64,000 nt of DNA from Petrimonas sp. (lineage in GTDB: Bacteria > Bacteroidota > Bacteroidia > Bacteroidales > Dysgonomonadaceae). Position numbers and translations under genes: made by a program. The stretch's first letter is position 1. Each line of letters begins with the position of its first letter. The notes under the pieces are model-generated. The model was not told the origin of the DNA. It made no database searches and was given only the letters and a program-made list of their open reading frames with translations. Where the stretch lies: assembly GCA_012839475.1 (NCBI GenBank), contig DUNG01000016.1, positions 124,001 through 188,000 on the forward strand, given 5' to 3'. Below are positions 26,801 through 34,724 of the stretch, in pieces.

Positions 26801-27260
26801 GACCTACAGCGACGGACTCATCCCGGAAGGGGTGATCCCGGGGGGTACCAACATCACGCAACCCGATGGAACCCAATACACCGTTGCGGAAGGAGGGGAA
26901 ACCTACCAGGCGCTGTACGACAAAGGGGTAGTAGAACCCACCCACGCGTCAACATGGCACTACTTCACCAACAGCTGGGGTGACGGGGTGGTAAACGACA
27001 ACTGGGTCTCCGAGCTGAACTACATCTCGTTGCGAGAGGTAACGCTTAGCTACAGCGTTCCGCAAGACATCGCGAACAAGCTGAAACTGGCCAACTTGAA
27101 CTTCTCACTCACGGGAAGAAACCTGGGCTACCTGCTCAACAACATGCCTAACGGTGAAAACCCGGAGGCGGTGCGAGGCACCTCGGCTTCCGAGTTCCGC
27201 GTACGTACCTTCTCCCCGTTCACCGCGAACTTCATGTTTACTGTAAACGTTGGATTTTAA
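23889..27260 (+). CDS. SusC/RagA-family TonB-dependent outer-membrane transporter
   Basis: This 1,123-residue protein has a signal peptide (MKKSNLIKWKGLFFTFAWML, cleavage after MFAQ) and a carboxypeptidase-like beta-sandwich (NITVRGTVLDAYNEPVIGGT). A TonB-box-like EILDELVVTALGMKR comes next, then the plug domain (ALQGKVAGVEIAQSDGG, AAATALYGSRGLNGAVVITT), and a 22-strand barrel ending in an aromatic residue (NFMFTVNVGF). SusC proteins import oligosaccharides (or peptides) with a SusD lid, which is the next gene 33 bp downstream. The substrate cannot be read from sequence; neighbours suggest a beta-linked or fucose-containing glycan, which is inference. Confidence 0.95.
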   Translation: MKKSNLIKWKGLFFTFAWMLSLAMFAQNITVRGTVLDAYNEPVIGGTVIEAGNPSHGTITDIDGNYVISDVPSNASLQFSYVGMKTQVVPINGRTTIDVVLETDSEILDELVVTALGMKRAEKALGYAVTELKGDELVTNIINPVAALQGKVAGVEIAQSDGGMFGSTKILIRGSSTLGKNNQPIYVVDGVILDNAISNSGDADWSQSANDYGNELKNLNPQDFATVSVLKGAAATALYGSRGLNGAVVITTKSGQAREGLGIQVSQTFGTDYVYKQPRMQNVYGDGGMAGYVNYGATKPDGSYYIFDNQRQFMLNAEGKPSHMGPRQGLGYGPAFDGSQVEYYDKTYRPYLPVKNNFKNTYDLGFNSNTNVAISGGNERTTFYSSLGHLYSQGTLPNNDFRRLSLLTKASHDITDRVNLEASLSFANSMPRNAQPNIGEFFVDGTWSRAYDPDLLKNKYKGEHGGLANTSYGDIYGSIPGRGVWWSIYENDYRRKETSVRPALTLRTKLTNWLDFTLEGIYNYYYTRDENKQLGSGYANDGGYYSLSQYTKEQTNLYGTLNALHSFGDWTVSGFLRGEFFNTIEQYNRQNTNGGLVVPGQYFIGNSKENVGYDGYIGGEKRMYSISSQVSASWGDQIFVDVTGRNDWSSALVYSNATGTFSYFYPSVSGSWLVNNTFDMPNWIDLLKVRGSWAQVGNDTSPYIINTAYSIGTSSTLNGKTYSLDLPSTVYDAHLKPERKNAWEVGIDWRILNNRINLDVAYYKENTYNQIMSIKVPYVSGISNQYINAGNIQNQGIEVLLNTVPYSSRDWEWSLDFTYTRNENKIISLHENVADWINLDGSPDYGNYRIGSVARKGESYGILMSDSKKAIDEKTGLPILGWSDSRRFAFYRRSGKMEIVGSMIPDFLGSVATGLRYKNWNLRALFDMRFGGMVASYGSRYGTAYGFTEKSLKYSSPEYGGLTWTSKFDNMTYSDGLIPEGVIPGGTNITQPDGTQYTVAEGGETYQALYDKGVVEPTHASTWHYFTNSWGDGVVNDNWVSELNYISLREVTLSYSVPQDIANKLKLANLNFSLTGRNLGYLLNNMPNGENPEAVRGTSASEFRVRTFSPFTANFMFTVNVGF

Positions 27261-27293
27261 GGATATAGACATTTATTCAAACCATATAAAACG

Positions 27294-29183
27294 ATGAAAA
27301 AAATAAAATACATTGCAACCATATTCCTGAGTGGATTGCTGCTGATCACCGCGAGCTGCAGTGATGAGATGGCGAAGATTAACTCCAATCCTTCTCAGGT
27401 TACCGAGGCAAATATCTCCTACCTGTTTGCACAAGCGGTATTTAACTTTGAGCCGGCGGGGTACTTGCTGTGGTATTACAACGCGCCCATGACCTTCAGG
27501 TGGAGCCAAATGGGCGTTCCCACGGGAGGTTACACCTCGCTCTTCACGCAGACAACCGCCACGGGTGACCAGGGAGGGCAGTATATAAACGTGCTGAAAT
27601 ACGCGCGGGACATCGAGGACGTTAGGTCGAACATGGAACCCGAAGAGGCGGCCAAGTACGCGAATATCGCGGCGTGCGTAGACGTGCTGACTGTCTACCT
27701 GGGAATCTTTGACAGCGACATGTATGGCGACCGCCCCTTTACCGAAGCCGCCATGGCACGGTACGGCGGAACGCTTACCCCGCGCTACGACAAGATAAAA
27801 GACCTCTACGACCTGTGGCTAACCATGCTGGACGACGCGGCCAACACCCTCGCCAACTCGACAGACCAGACATTCCCGCCCAACCAGGACGTGGTGTACA
27901 AGGGCGATGTGGCCAAATGGGCTAAGCTGGCCAACTCACTGAAGCTGAAGATCGCCGCACGGCTCATCTCGCAAGACCGGGCAAAAGCGCTGACGATAGC
28001 TTCGCAAGTAGCCTCCTCGCCAGTGGGCGTGTTGGACGGAAGCCAAGATGACTTCCTCTTTAACAAGGCAAACGCCATCACCAGAGACGACGGGGATAAG
28101 GTGTACCACTGGAACCAGGGGTTCATGAACAGTACCGCTGCCAGCCAGCGGGTAATGGACTTCATGCTCAAAAACCAGGACCCGAGGGTTCGCTTCTTCT
28201 ACCGGAAGAACGGATGGAACTCAACCATCGTGCAAGGATTTTTTGATCAGGGCAAAGAGATCCCCTCCTACATCCTGGAAAACGTGAACTACAGCGAAGA
28301 AGAGGGTAAAAAAACCTTCGAGTCGTGGAAGGGATTGGGCGAACCATGGGTTCGTTACTACGGGTTACCCGTGGAGATGGACGCCGCGCAAGACGCGGAG
28401 ACCTATGGCGACTACTTTGACTACTCTAACCGCTCGAAACTAAGAATCGGGGACGCGGAAAAGATCTTTACACCCTTCTCGGGATTCCAAAACGAGATGA
28501 TTATCGGGCGTGTAGACTTCACGTTGCCCACCCTCCCCGAGGGACCGGTTATCCAGGACCTGGACGACAACCCTTGGTACGGCATGTACATGTCTACCTC
28601 GGAGGTAAACCTCTACTTGGCGGAGTTCAAGCTACTCGGAGCCAACCTGCCCCTAAGTGCCTCGGACTACTTCAACAAGGCGCTAAAAGCGTCGGTAGAG
28701 GAGTATGACAGGCTGGCGGAACTGAACAAGATCCCCTACTACGGCAAGACCTACGATTACGACCCGCACGAAAAGGTTATCGACTTGCAGGAGGGCGAGA
28801 TTGAAACGATGATGGAAAACAGCGATTACCAGCTGACCGGTGACGCGGCACTAGACCTGGAGAAGGTGTACGTTCAGCAGCTGCTGCACTTCACCTTGTA
28901 CCCGAACGAGCAGTTTGTAACGGTTCGCCGATCGGGCGTGCCCAAAACCAACTCCACGTTGATCGCGTGGGAGAACTTCCCCAACGTTCCCAATAACGCG
29001 ATCCCGCGCCGGTTCGAGGTGAGTGACCCATCGAAAACCGACCTGATGTACCAGATCCTGGTCGACGCGTACCAATCGCAAGGGTTTACCCCGGGCTCAA
29101 GCCAGGATGGCACCCTGCTGAACGCCGAAAGGGTTTGGCAAGACATCAACGCCCCGCAATTTGGGGAGGGCCCGAGACAGTAA
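27294..29183 (+). CDS. SusD/RagB-family nutrient-binding lipoprotein
   Basis: The 629-residue protein starts with a lipoprotein signal (KKIKYIATIFLSGLLLITAS then Cys) and shows the TPR-like helical SusD fold. DEMAKINSNPSQVTEANISY and YLFAQAVFNFEPAGYLLWYY near the start are typical of the SusD-like type 2 group. The C-terminal half includes MSTSEVNLYLAEFKLLGA and the final WQDINAPQFGEGPRQ. It caps the SusC pore at the cell surface and binds the incoming ligand. A strong terminator follows, so susC-susD form one unit and the GH3 gene is a separate one. Confidence 0.93.
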   Translation: MKKIKYIATIFLSGLLLITASCSDEMAKINSNPSQVTEANISYLFAQAVFNFEPAGYLLWYYNAPMTFRWSQMGVPTGGYTSLFTQTTATGDQGGQYINVLKYARDIEDVRSNMEPEEAAKYANIAACVDVLTVYLGIFDSDMYGDRPFTEAAMARYGGTLTPRYDKIKDLYDLWLTMLDDAANTLANSTDQTFPPNQDVVYKGDVAKWAKLANSLKLKIAARLISQDRAKALTIASQVASSPVGVLDGSQDDFLFNKANAITRDDGDKVYHWNQGFMNSTAASQRVMDFMLKNQDPRVRFFYRKNGWNSTIVQGFFDQGKEIPSYILENVNYSEEEGKKTFESWKGLGEPWVRYYGLPVEMDAAQDAETYGDYFDYSNRSKLRIGDAEKIFTPFSGFQNEMIIGRVDFTLPTLPEGPVIQDLDDNPWYGMYMSTSEVNLYLAEFKLLGANLPLSASDYFNKALKASVEEYDRLAELNKIPYYGKTYDYDPHEKVIDLQEGEIETMMENSDYQLTGDAALDLEKVYVQQLLHFTLYPNEQFVTVRRSGVPKTNSTLIAWENFPNVPNNAIPRRFEVSDPSKTDLMYQILVDAYQSQGFTPGSSQDGTLLNAERVWQDINAPQFGEGPRQ

Positions 29184-29206
29184 CCGTTTCAACCCTTTAT
29201 TGAACA

Positions 29207-29244
29207 TCAGAGCCGGTATAGTACCGGCTCTGATCTTCTTGTTT
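29207..29244 (+). terminator. Rho-independent terminator after susD
   Basis: A perfect 12-bp stem, TCAGAGCCGGTA (29207-29218) with TACCGGCTCTGA (29222-29233), has a 3-nt loop as written and a T-rich tail (TCTTCTTGTTT). Confidence 0.88.
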
Positions 29245-29359
29245 AACGCGCTATTCCGACAACAGGACAACGAGCGTACACGTCAAGCCGGTACCTGCCC
29301 GTTAGCCCTCTGCGCGTTACTTTGAAAACAGCACAACAACTGTAAACAGGTAAGTGTAC

Positions 29360-32344
29360 ATGAACAGGAAAAAACAAGCAATACTCACCTTAACCCTGGC
29401 CTTCCTCACCCTGGCCCCCGCGGCAAACGCCCAGAAAAAGAGGATGTTACTGTACAACGAGTACGGCAGGGGGATCGTGTTGATGAAAAACGGGGCGGAA
29501 ATTCAGGCGGAGCTGAACTACGACACCGCCAACAAAAACATGATGTACCTGCAGGGGGGCGATGAGATGATCCTGGTGAACGCCCACGAGGTGGACACGG
29601 TCTACATCGGCGATGGGAAGTTTATCCCCCTCAACGAGCGCTTCATGGAGGTGGTGGAATTGGCCAACGGGAAGGGCTTTATCGATTGGGCGCTTAGACT
29701 GCAACACCGGGGCAATAGGGGCGCCTACGGCCAAATCACGCAGAACAAGGTTGAGACCATTAACACGGCCTACTGGACACACCGGAAGTACAAACCGGAA
29801 ACGGCCGAGGTGCTGGAAATGAGAAACAACAACGAGTACGGGTTCTTCAGGGATGGAGTGCCACTACAGTTTAAAAACGAGAAAGAGCTGGTCAGGCATT
29901 TCCCAAACCACGGGGATGCGATCAGGGGATTCATCAAAGAGAAACGGGTGGATTTCAAAAAGGTGAACGATGTGCTCGAGGTATTGAATTACTGTTTGCA
30001 ACAAGGGTTCGTGCATGAACGGTCACACGGGCACGACTGGCCAGAAGTGAGAGAAGCAGGGCCAACGGCTTCCCCGGCAGAAGCATCCACCGACGAGCGG
30101 GTGAGGGAGTTACTCGGTAAAATGACGACGGAGGAGAAGATTGGCCAACTCTGCTGCCCCACCGGATGGGAAATGTACACCAAAACAGACGATGGCAACG
30201 TGGTGCCCTCGCAACTGTTCAAGGAGCGGATGAAAACGATGCCCGTGGGAGGCTTTTGGGCCACGCTACGGGCCGACCCGTGGACACGGAAAACGTTGCT
30301 GACGGGGCTTACCCCGGAGCTGGCAGCCAACGCGCTCAACCAACTGCAGAAGCATGCCGTGGAAAATACCCGGCTGGGTATCCCCCTCTTTTTCGCCGAG
30401 GAGTGCATGCATGGCCATATGGCCATCGGGACCACCGTCTTCCCTACCGGATTGGCACAAGGAAGCAGCTGGAACCCCGGGCTTATCCAAGAGATGGCAG
30501 AAGCGATCGCGCTGGAAGGCAGGCTGCAGGGAGCACATATTGGCTACGGGCCTATCCTGGACCTGGCCAGGGAACCGCGCTGGTCAAGGGTGGAAGAGAC
30601 GTTTGGCGAAGACCCGGTGCTGACGGCAAAGATAGGGGCTGCTTTCATCCGTGGATTACAGGGAGATGACACCGGTGACGGGCGTCACCTATACGCTACC
30701 CCGAAGCATTTTGCAGCCTACGGGGTACCGCTCGGGGGGCACAACGGCCAAAACGCCACCATCGGTTCCAGGGATCTCTTCTCTAACCACCTGGAGCCCT
30801 TCCGGGTTGCCGTGGAGACCGGAGCCAAAACCCTGATGACCTCCTACAACGCCATCGATGGCATTCCGGCCACCGCCCACCGTTTCCTGCTTAAGGATGT
30901 CTTGCGCGACGAGTGGGGATTCAACGGGTTTGTCTTCTCCGACCTTGGCAGTATCGAAGGTATCGCGGGAACGCACCGCGTGGCTCCCAGCGTGAAGTAC
31001 GCGGCAGCCAGGGCGATTCAGGCAGGGGTGGACTGCGACCTGGGTGGAAACGCGTACGGGAGGAACCTCGTGCAAGCGCTGGAGGAGGGACTCGTTACGA
31101 TGGACGATATTGATGCCGCGGTGTCCAATATCCTTCGGTTGAAATTTGAAATGGGGCTCTTCGAGAACCCGTACGTCGACCCCAAGGAGGCGGCCCGACT
31201 TGTTAGAAGTGAAAACCACCGACAGATTGCCCGTGAGGTGGCCCAACAGGGTATCGTGTTGCTAAAGAACGGCGACAACCTGTTGCCGCTATCGAAAGAG
31301 ATGGGTTCGATAGCCGTGATCGGTCCCAACGCCGATAATATCTATAACCAACTGGGGGATTACACCGCGCCGCAAGAGGCGGATAACGTGACCACCGTGC
31401 TCGATGGCATCCGGCAAGCGGTGGGTCCTAACACCGTGGTACGCTACGCGAAAGGGTGCGCCATCCGCGATACCACCCAATCCCAAATCCGGGAGGCCGT
31501 GGAGGCAGCGAGGCTGTCAGATGCGATCGTGCTGGTGGTGGGCGGATCGAGCGCCAGAGATTTCAGGACGGAGTACATCGAAACCGGCGCGGCAACCGTT
31601 GGCGGAGACCAGGAGGAGCTCCTGCCGGACATGGAGTCGGGTGAGGGATACGACCGAAGCACGCTCAGCCTCATGGGCGACCAGGAGAAGTTGCTGAACG
31701 CGTTGGCCGACACGGGGAAACCGCTTATCGTGATCTACATCCAGGGGCGACCGCTCAATATGAACAACGCTTCGGAGAAAGCGGATGCCCTGTTAACGGC
31801 GTGGTACCCGGGGCAAGAGGGTGGGGCCGCCATCGCCGACATCCTTTTTGGTGACTACAACCCCGCCGGTCGCCTCCCCATCTCGATACCCCGATCGGTA
31901 GGGCAACTGCCCCTCTACTACTCATTGGGGCGACAGTCTAACTACGTGGAAGAGACAAGTGCCCCCCTTTACGCTTTCGGGTACGGGCTGAGCTACACCC
32001 ACTTCGGTTACGACAACCTGTCGATCGAACTGGGTCCAGGCCAGGTGAAAATCGCCTGCACCGTGACCAACAGCGGTGACAAGGACGGCGAGGAGGTGGT
32101 ACAGCTCTACCTGCGCGACAACGTGAGCTCGGTAGTAACCCCGCCCATCCAGTTGAAAGAGTTTAAAAGGGTGGAAATCAAAAAGGGGGAATCGGAAAGG
32201 GTGGAGTTTACCCTGCCGGTCAACAGCCTATCGCTGTACGATGAGGCGATGCAACGGGTGGTGGAACCCGGGGAGTTCACGGTTATGATCGGAGCTGCCT
32301 CGAACGACATCCGGCTACAAGACACGTTTTGGATACCCGAATAG
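29360..32344 (+). CDS. GH3 beta-glycosidase with an extra N-terminal Bacteroidetes domain
   Basis: ATG 29360 gives a signal peptide (MNRKKQAILTLTLAFLTL, cleavage after ANAQ) and 994 residues. Residues about 27-220 are not glycosidase: KNGAEIQAELNYDTANKNMM, VDTVYIGDGKFIPLNERFME, GNRGAYGQITQNK and LVRHFPNHGDAIRGFIKEKR match a periplasmic protein family usually seen as a separate protein in Bacteroidetes. From about 243 comes a full GH3 enzyme: GYGPILDLAREPRWSRVEET, TPKHFAAYGVPLGGHNGQ, and the nucleophile Asp 528 in FVFSDLGSIEG. The likely acid/base Glu is near 762 (GEGYDRSTLSL), and a C-terminal Fn3-like domain follows (FGYGLSYTHFGY). GH3 enzymes release terminal beta-glucose or beta-xylose in the periplasm. 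The fusion is unusual; the frame is continuous. Confidence 0.9.
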   Translation: MNRKKQAILTLTLAFLTLAPAANAQKKRMLLYNEYGRGIVLMKNGAEIQAELNYDTANKNMMYLQGGDEMILVNAHEVDTVYIGDGKFIPLNERFMEVVELANGKGFIDWALRLQHRGNRGAYGQITQNKVETINTAYWTHRKYKPETAEVLEMRNNNEYGFFRDGVPLQFKNEKELVRHFPNHGDAIRGFIKEKRVDFKKVNDVLEVLNYCLQQGFVHERSHGHDWPEVREAGPTASPAEASTDERVRELLGKMTTEEKIGQLCCPTGWEMYTKTDDGNVVPSQLFKERMKTMPVGGFWATLRADPWTRKTLLTGLTPELAANALNQLQKHAVENTRLGIPLFFAEECMHGHMAIGTTVFPTGLAQGSSWNPGLIQEMAEAIALEGRLQGAHIGYGPILDLAREPRWSRVEETFGEDPVLTAKIGAAFIRGLQGDDTGDGRHLYATPKHFAAYGVPLGGHNGQNATIGSRDLFSNHLEPFRVAVETGAKTLMTSYNAIDGIPATAHRFLLKDVLRDEWGFNGFVFSDLGSIEGIAGTHRVAPSVKYAAARAIQAGVDCDLGGNAYGRNLVQALEEGLVTMDDIDAAVSNILRLKFEMGLFENPYVDPKEAARLVRSENHRQIAREVAQQGIVLLKNGDNLLPLSKEMGSIAVIGPNADNIYNQLGDYTAPQEADNVTTVLDGIRQAVGPNTVVRYAKGCAIRDTTQSQIREAVEAARLSDAIVLVVGGSSARDFRTEYIETGAATVGGDQEELLPDMESGEGYDRSTLSLMGDQEKLLNALADTGKPLIVIYIQGRPLNMNNASEKADALLTAWYPGQEGGAAIADILFGDYNPAGRLPISIPRSVGQLPLYYSLGRQSNYVEETSAPLYAFGYGLSYTHFGYDNLSIELGPGQVKIACTVTNSGDKDGEEVVQLYLRDNVSSVVTPPIQLKEFKRVEIKKGESERVEFTLPVNSLSLYDEAMQRVVEPGEFTVMIGAASNDIRLQDTFWIPE

Positions 32345-32358
32345 CAAGCTCGTGTTAA

Positions 32359-32778
32359 TTACAAGCTGTCGTACGGCAACCTCGATAAGCCGTCCGACAG
32401 CTTCTCCACTGCTTCGCGCAACGGTCTGTCCACCATCCCCTTGATCAAGGGATTCATATCGGCCCTCACCGTAACCCTAAGCCGGGTATCGGTTTCGCTT
32501 TTACCTACCAGTTGTATCCACAGGTAAACGGGAAGGGGAAGCCGTTCTGCTTGAAACTTCAACAGCTTGTTCGGTTGCCGTTCCACCACCCGGAAGGTCA
32601 CCTCCCCCACCGGGTTCAACCGGAATGAAACGGTGTCGCCATCGAACGTGAAGTCGCCCATCCCGTCCATGGGGAGCCACTCCTTCACCCGCTCCAGGTT
32701 TTGGAGGTTGGAGAGCACCCCGAAAACGGCGGCATCGCCGTGGGGTATACGCTTCACCTCGCTCACGTATTCAGTCAT
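32359..32778 (-). CDS. SRPBCC-fold (START-like) protein
   Basis: From ATG 32778 the protein has 139 residues with a START/SRPBCC ligand-binding fold: MTEYVSEVKRIPHGDAAVFG, LSNLQNLERVKEWLP, DTVSFRLNPVGEVTFRVVER and ADMNPLIKGMVDRPLREAVE. The fold forms a hydrophobic cavity, but no ligand is known. Its ATG overlaps the TAA of pyrE by one base (TAATG), so translation is coupled; a longer frame inside pyrE is less likely. The reason for the pairing with pyrE is not known. Confidence 0.82.
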   Translation of the reverse strand: MTEYVSEVKRIPHGDAAVFGVLSNLQNLERVKEWLPMDGMGDFTFDGDTVSFRLNPVGEVTFRVVERQPNKLLKFQAERLPLPVYLWIQLVGKSETDTRLRVTVRADMNPLIKGMVDRPLREAVEKLSDGLSRLPYDSL

Positions 32779-33449
32779 TATTGACTCTTTTTTGTATGCT
32801 TTTTCCCCTGCCGTCCCCAGTTCTCGGGGTCTTCCCGCCACTCTTGTAGCGTGTGCAGATCCGACTCGGCGATGTAATCAATCGCGATCGCCTCATCTAA
32901 TATGGCATCGTAATCGCAAAGCGTGGTCAACTCCACCCGCGCATCGTGCATATTGTCAAGCGACCGTGGGAAACCGTAGGTGAAGATGGCCATCAAGCCC
33001 AACACCTCCGCACCGTTTCGCCGAATCGCATCCACCGCTTTCAGGCTACTACCACCGGTAGAGACGAGATCCTCGATCACCACCACCTTCTGCTTCGGTT
33101 TCAGGTCGCCCTCGATCAGGTTCTCCAGACCGTGCCCTTTCGGGGTAGAACGGACGTACACGAAGGGGAGTCCAAGCAGGTCGGCCACCAACGCCCCGGG
33201 GGCAATCGCGCCAGTCGCCACCCCGGCGATCGCCTCGGTACGGGGGTACTTCTCCATGATGAGCCGGGCGAACTCCACCTTCACGAAGTTGCGCACGGGA
33301 GGGTACGACATGATTTTCCGGTTATCGCAATAGATGGGAGACCTCCACCCCGACGCCCAGGTGAACGGGTTGGATGGCTGTAGTTTAACAGCCTTGATTC
33401 CCAAAAGCTTTTCAGCCGTCAGTTTTTTCAATCGTTGCATTTGGTCCAT
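32778..33449 (-). CDS. pyrE: Orotate phosphoribosyltransferase
   Basis: PyrE joins orotate to PRPP to make OMP, the fifth step of pyrimidine synthesis. The 223-residue protein has the PRPP-binding loop KVVVIEDLVSTGGSSLKAVD. It also has the orotate/PRPP contact region NPFTWASGWRSPIYCDNRKI and GVATGAIAPGALVADLLGLP. Length is normal. The gene is 91 bp downstream of comF with its own -7 box, and is coupled to the SRPBCC gene after it. Confidence 0.96.
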   Translation of the reverse strand: MDQMQRLKKLTAEKLLGIKAVKLQPSNPFTWASGWRSPIYCDNRKIMSYPPVRNFVKVEFARLIMEKYPRTEAIAGVATGAIAPGALVADLLGLPFVYVRSTPKGHGLENLIEGDLKPKQKVVVIEDLVSTGGSSLKAVDAIRRNGAEVLGLMAIFTYGFPRSLDNMHDARVELTTLCDYDAILDEAIAIDYIAESDLHTLQEWREDPENWGRQGKKHTKKSQ

Positions 33450-33466
33450 TATTTAACGTGACGGTA

Positions 33467-33474
33467 CAAAAATA
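33467..33474 (-). promoter_or_regulatory. -7 box for pyrE
   Basis: The minus strand reads TATTTTTG, an exact TAnnTTTG match, 17 bp before the pyrE ATG. The leader would be short. No good -33 match is seen. Confidence 0.45.
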
Positions 33475-33540
33475 GCTTTTTTAGCGATTCCACCGAAGGG
33501 TAAGGCTAAAAAAGAGCGTTTTAAAGCACCTACCCGCGTT

Positions 33541-34233
33541 TTAAAGCACCTGCCCCAACGTGGCGACGCTTATCGTCACCTCCTTACACGCTTGCAGCGC
33601 CAGGCCGCACGCCTCAATGGTGGATCCGGTGGTGATCACGTCATCCACCAACAGGAGGTGCTTCCCCTCGTATAGCGCGCCATCCACCACCTCAAAGATG
33701 CCCTTCACGTTCTCCCACCGCTGCGTTTTGGTTCTTTTCGTCTGGGTTGGGTTGAAGATAACGCGTACCAGGTTGCCGGTTGAAACCGGTAGCGAGGTGG
33801 CCTCGGATAACCCCCGGGCGATCATTTCCGCCTGGTTGTACCCCCGCTCCTTCTCCCTCCTGGGGTGCAGCGGCACGGGAACAATCCAGTCGATGGGGTT
33901 CAGAAAGTCACTCCCCAGCATGTCCCTACCAAACAACCTTCCCAGCAACAGCCCAATCTCCCATCTTCCATGATACTTGAGATGGTGGATTAAAGGCCCC
34001 AGCATCCCCTCCTTGGAGTAAATGCAGTAAGTGGCAATCCGTTCAAACGGAATCCGGGCAGCCATAAGCTGCTCAGCCCCGTTCTCCCTCTCCAGGTAGT
34101 TATGGGTCCTCGGCAGCTGGTAGAGGCACTTCAAGCAGACCCCTTCCTCATTGTTCAACAGCTCGGCACCGCAAACCACACACGCGTGGGGATAAAAGAG
34201 GGTAACCAGCTCGTTTACCAACGACCTATTCAT
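33541..34233 (-). CDS. comF: ComF-family amidophosphoribosyltransferase-like protein
   Basis: ATG 34233 overlaps the recX stop (ATGA), so 230 residues are predicted; the longer frame inside recX is rejected. A zinc-ribbon N-terminus (CVVCGAELLNNEEGVCLKC, four Cys) precedes a phosphoribosyltransferase fold with REKERGYNQAEMIARGLSEA and the PRPP loop LLVDDVITTGSTIEAC. ComF proteins take part in DNA uptake in naturally competent bacteria; a role here is inferred from family only. It is the last gene of prmC-recX-comF. Confidence 0.92.
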   Translation of the reverse strand: MNRSLVNELVTLFYPHACVVCGAELLNNEEGVCLKCLYQLPRTHNYLERENGAEQLMAARIPFERIATYCIYSKEGMLGPLIHHLKYHGRWEIGLLLGRLFGRDMLGSDFLNPIDWIVPVPLHPRREKERGYNQAEMIARGLSEATSLPVSTGNLVRVIFNPTQTKRTKTQRWENVKGIFEVVDGALYEGKHLLLVDDVITTGSTIEACGLALQACKEVTISVATLGQVL

Positions 34234-34721
34234 CGCTCCTGCTCCTTTTTCACCTGTTCCAGGCAGCGCCTGATCTCCTCCATGCTGAAACCCCTCCCCA
34301 AGGCAAAGCGAATCAGCTTCCCCTCTTTCTCGTACGCGGAAGCCCCGGTAACAGTGGGCCACTTTTTCTTCAACAGGTCTGGAAGAGAGGCCGATAACTC
34401 CTCCTCTGAGAAATCCATGAACGCCTGCTCGATAATCTCCCCGGGGAGTTGCTTCTGATGCAGCGCGAGCTCGATCTTCTTTCTACCCCAGCGGTTAAAG
34501 CGCAACTTATCGCTGATAAAACCGCGGGTGTAACGCGCCTCGTCAATGAAATGATTCTCTTTAAGCTTTTGGACAACCGCCTCCTCCCCCTCCTCCGAAA
34601 GTTCCATCCCCCGAAGTTTTTGGCGAATATCGAACACGCAATACTCGCCGCGTGAACAGAGTCGGGTCATCCGTTTATAGGCCTGTTTAACCATCGTTTC
34701 CATCTCCCGTTGTTCCATCAT
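34230..34721 (-). CDS. recX: Regulatory protein RecX
   Basis: RecX binds RecA filaments and limits recombination. The 163-residue all-helical protein has the three-repeat layout: AYKRMTRLCSRGEYCVFDIR, LKENHFIDEARYTRGFISDK, and GRKKIELALHQKQLPGEIIE. Size fits Bacteroidetes RecX. It starts 3 bp after the prmC stop and overlaps comF by 4 bp, so the three genes are coupled. recA is not in the window. Confidence 0.9.
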   Translation of the reverse strand: MMEQREMETMVKQAYKRMTRLCSRGEYCVFDIRQKLRGMELSEEGEEAVVQKLKENHFIDEARYTRGFISDKLRFNRWGRKKIELALHQKQLPGEIIEQAFMDFSEEELSASLPDLLKKKWPTVTGASAYEKEGKLIRFALGRGFSMEEIRRCLEQVKKEQER

Positions 34722-34724
34722 TTT

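Noticed and set aside
34234-34362. Upstream extension of ComF
   Set aside because: It lies within recX, and ATG 34233 overlaps the recX stop as ATGA and begins at the family N-terminus.
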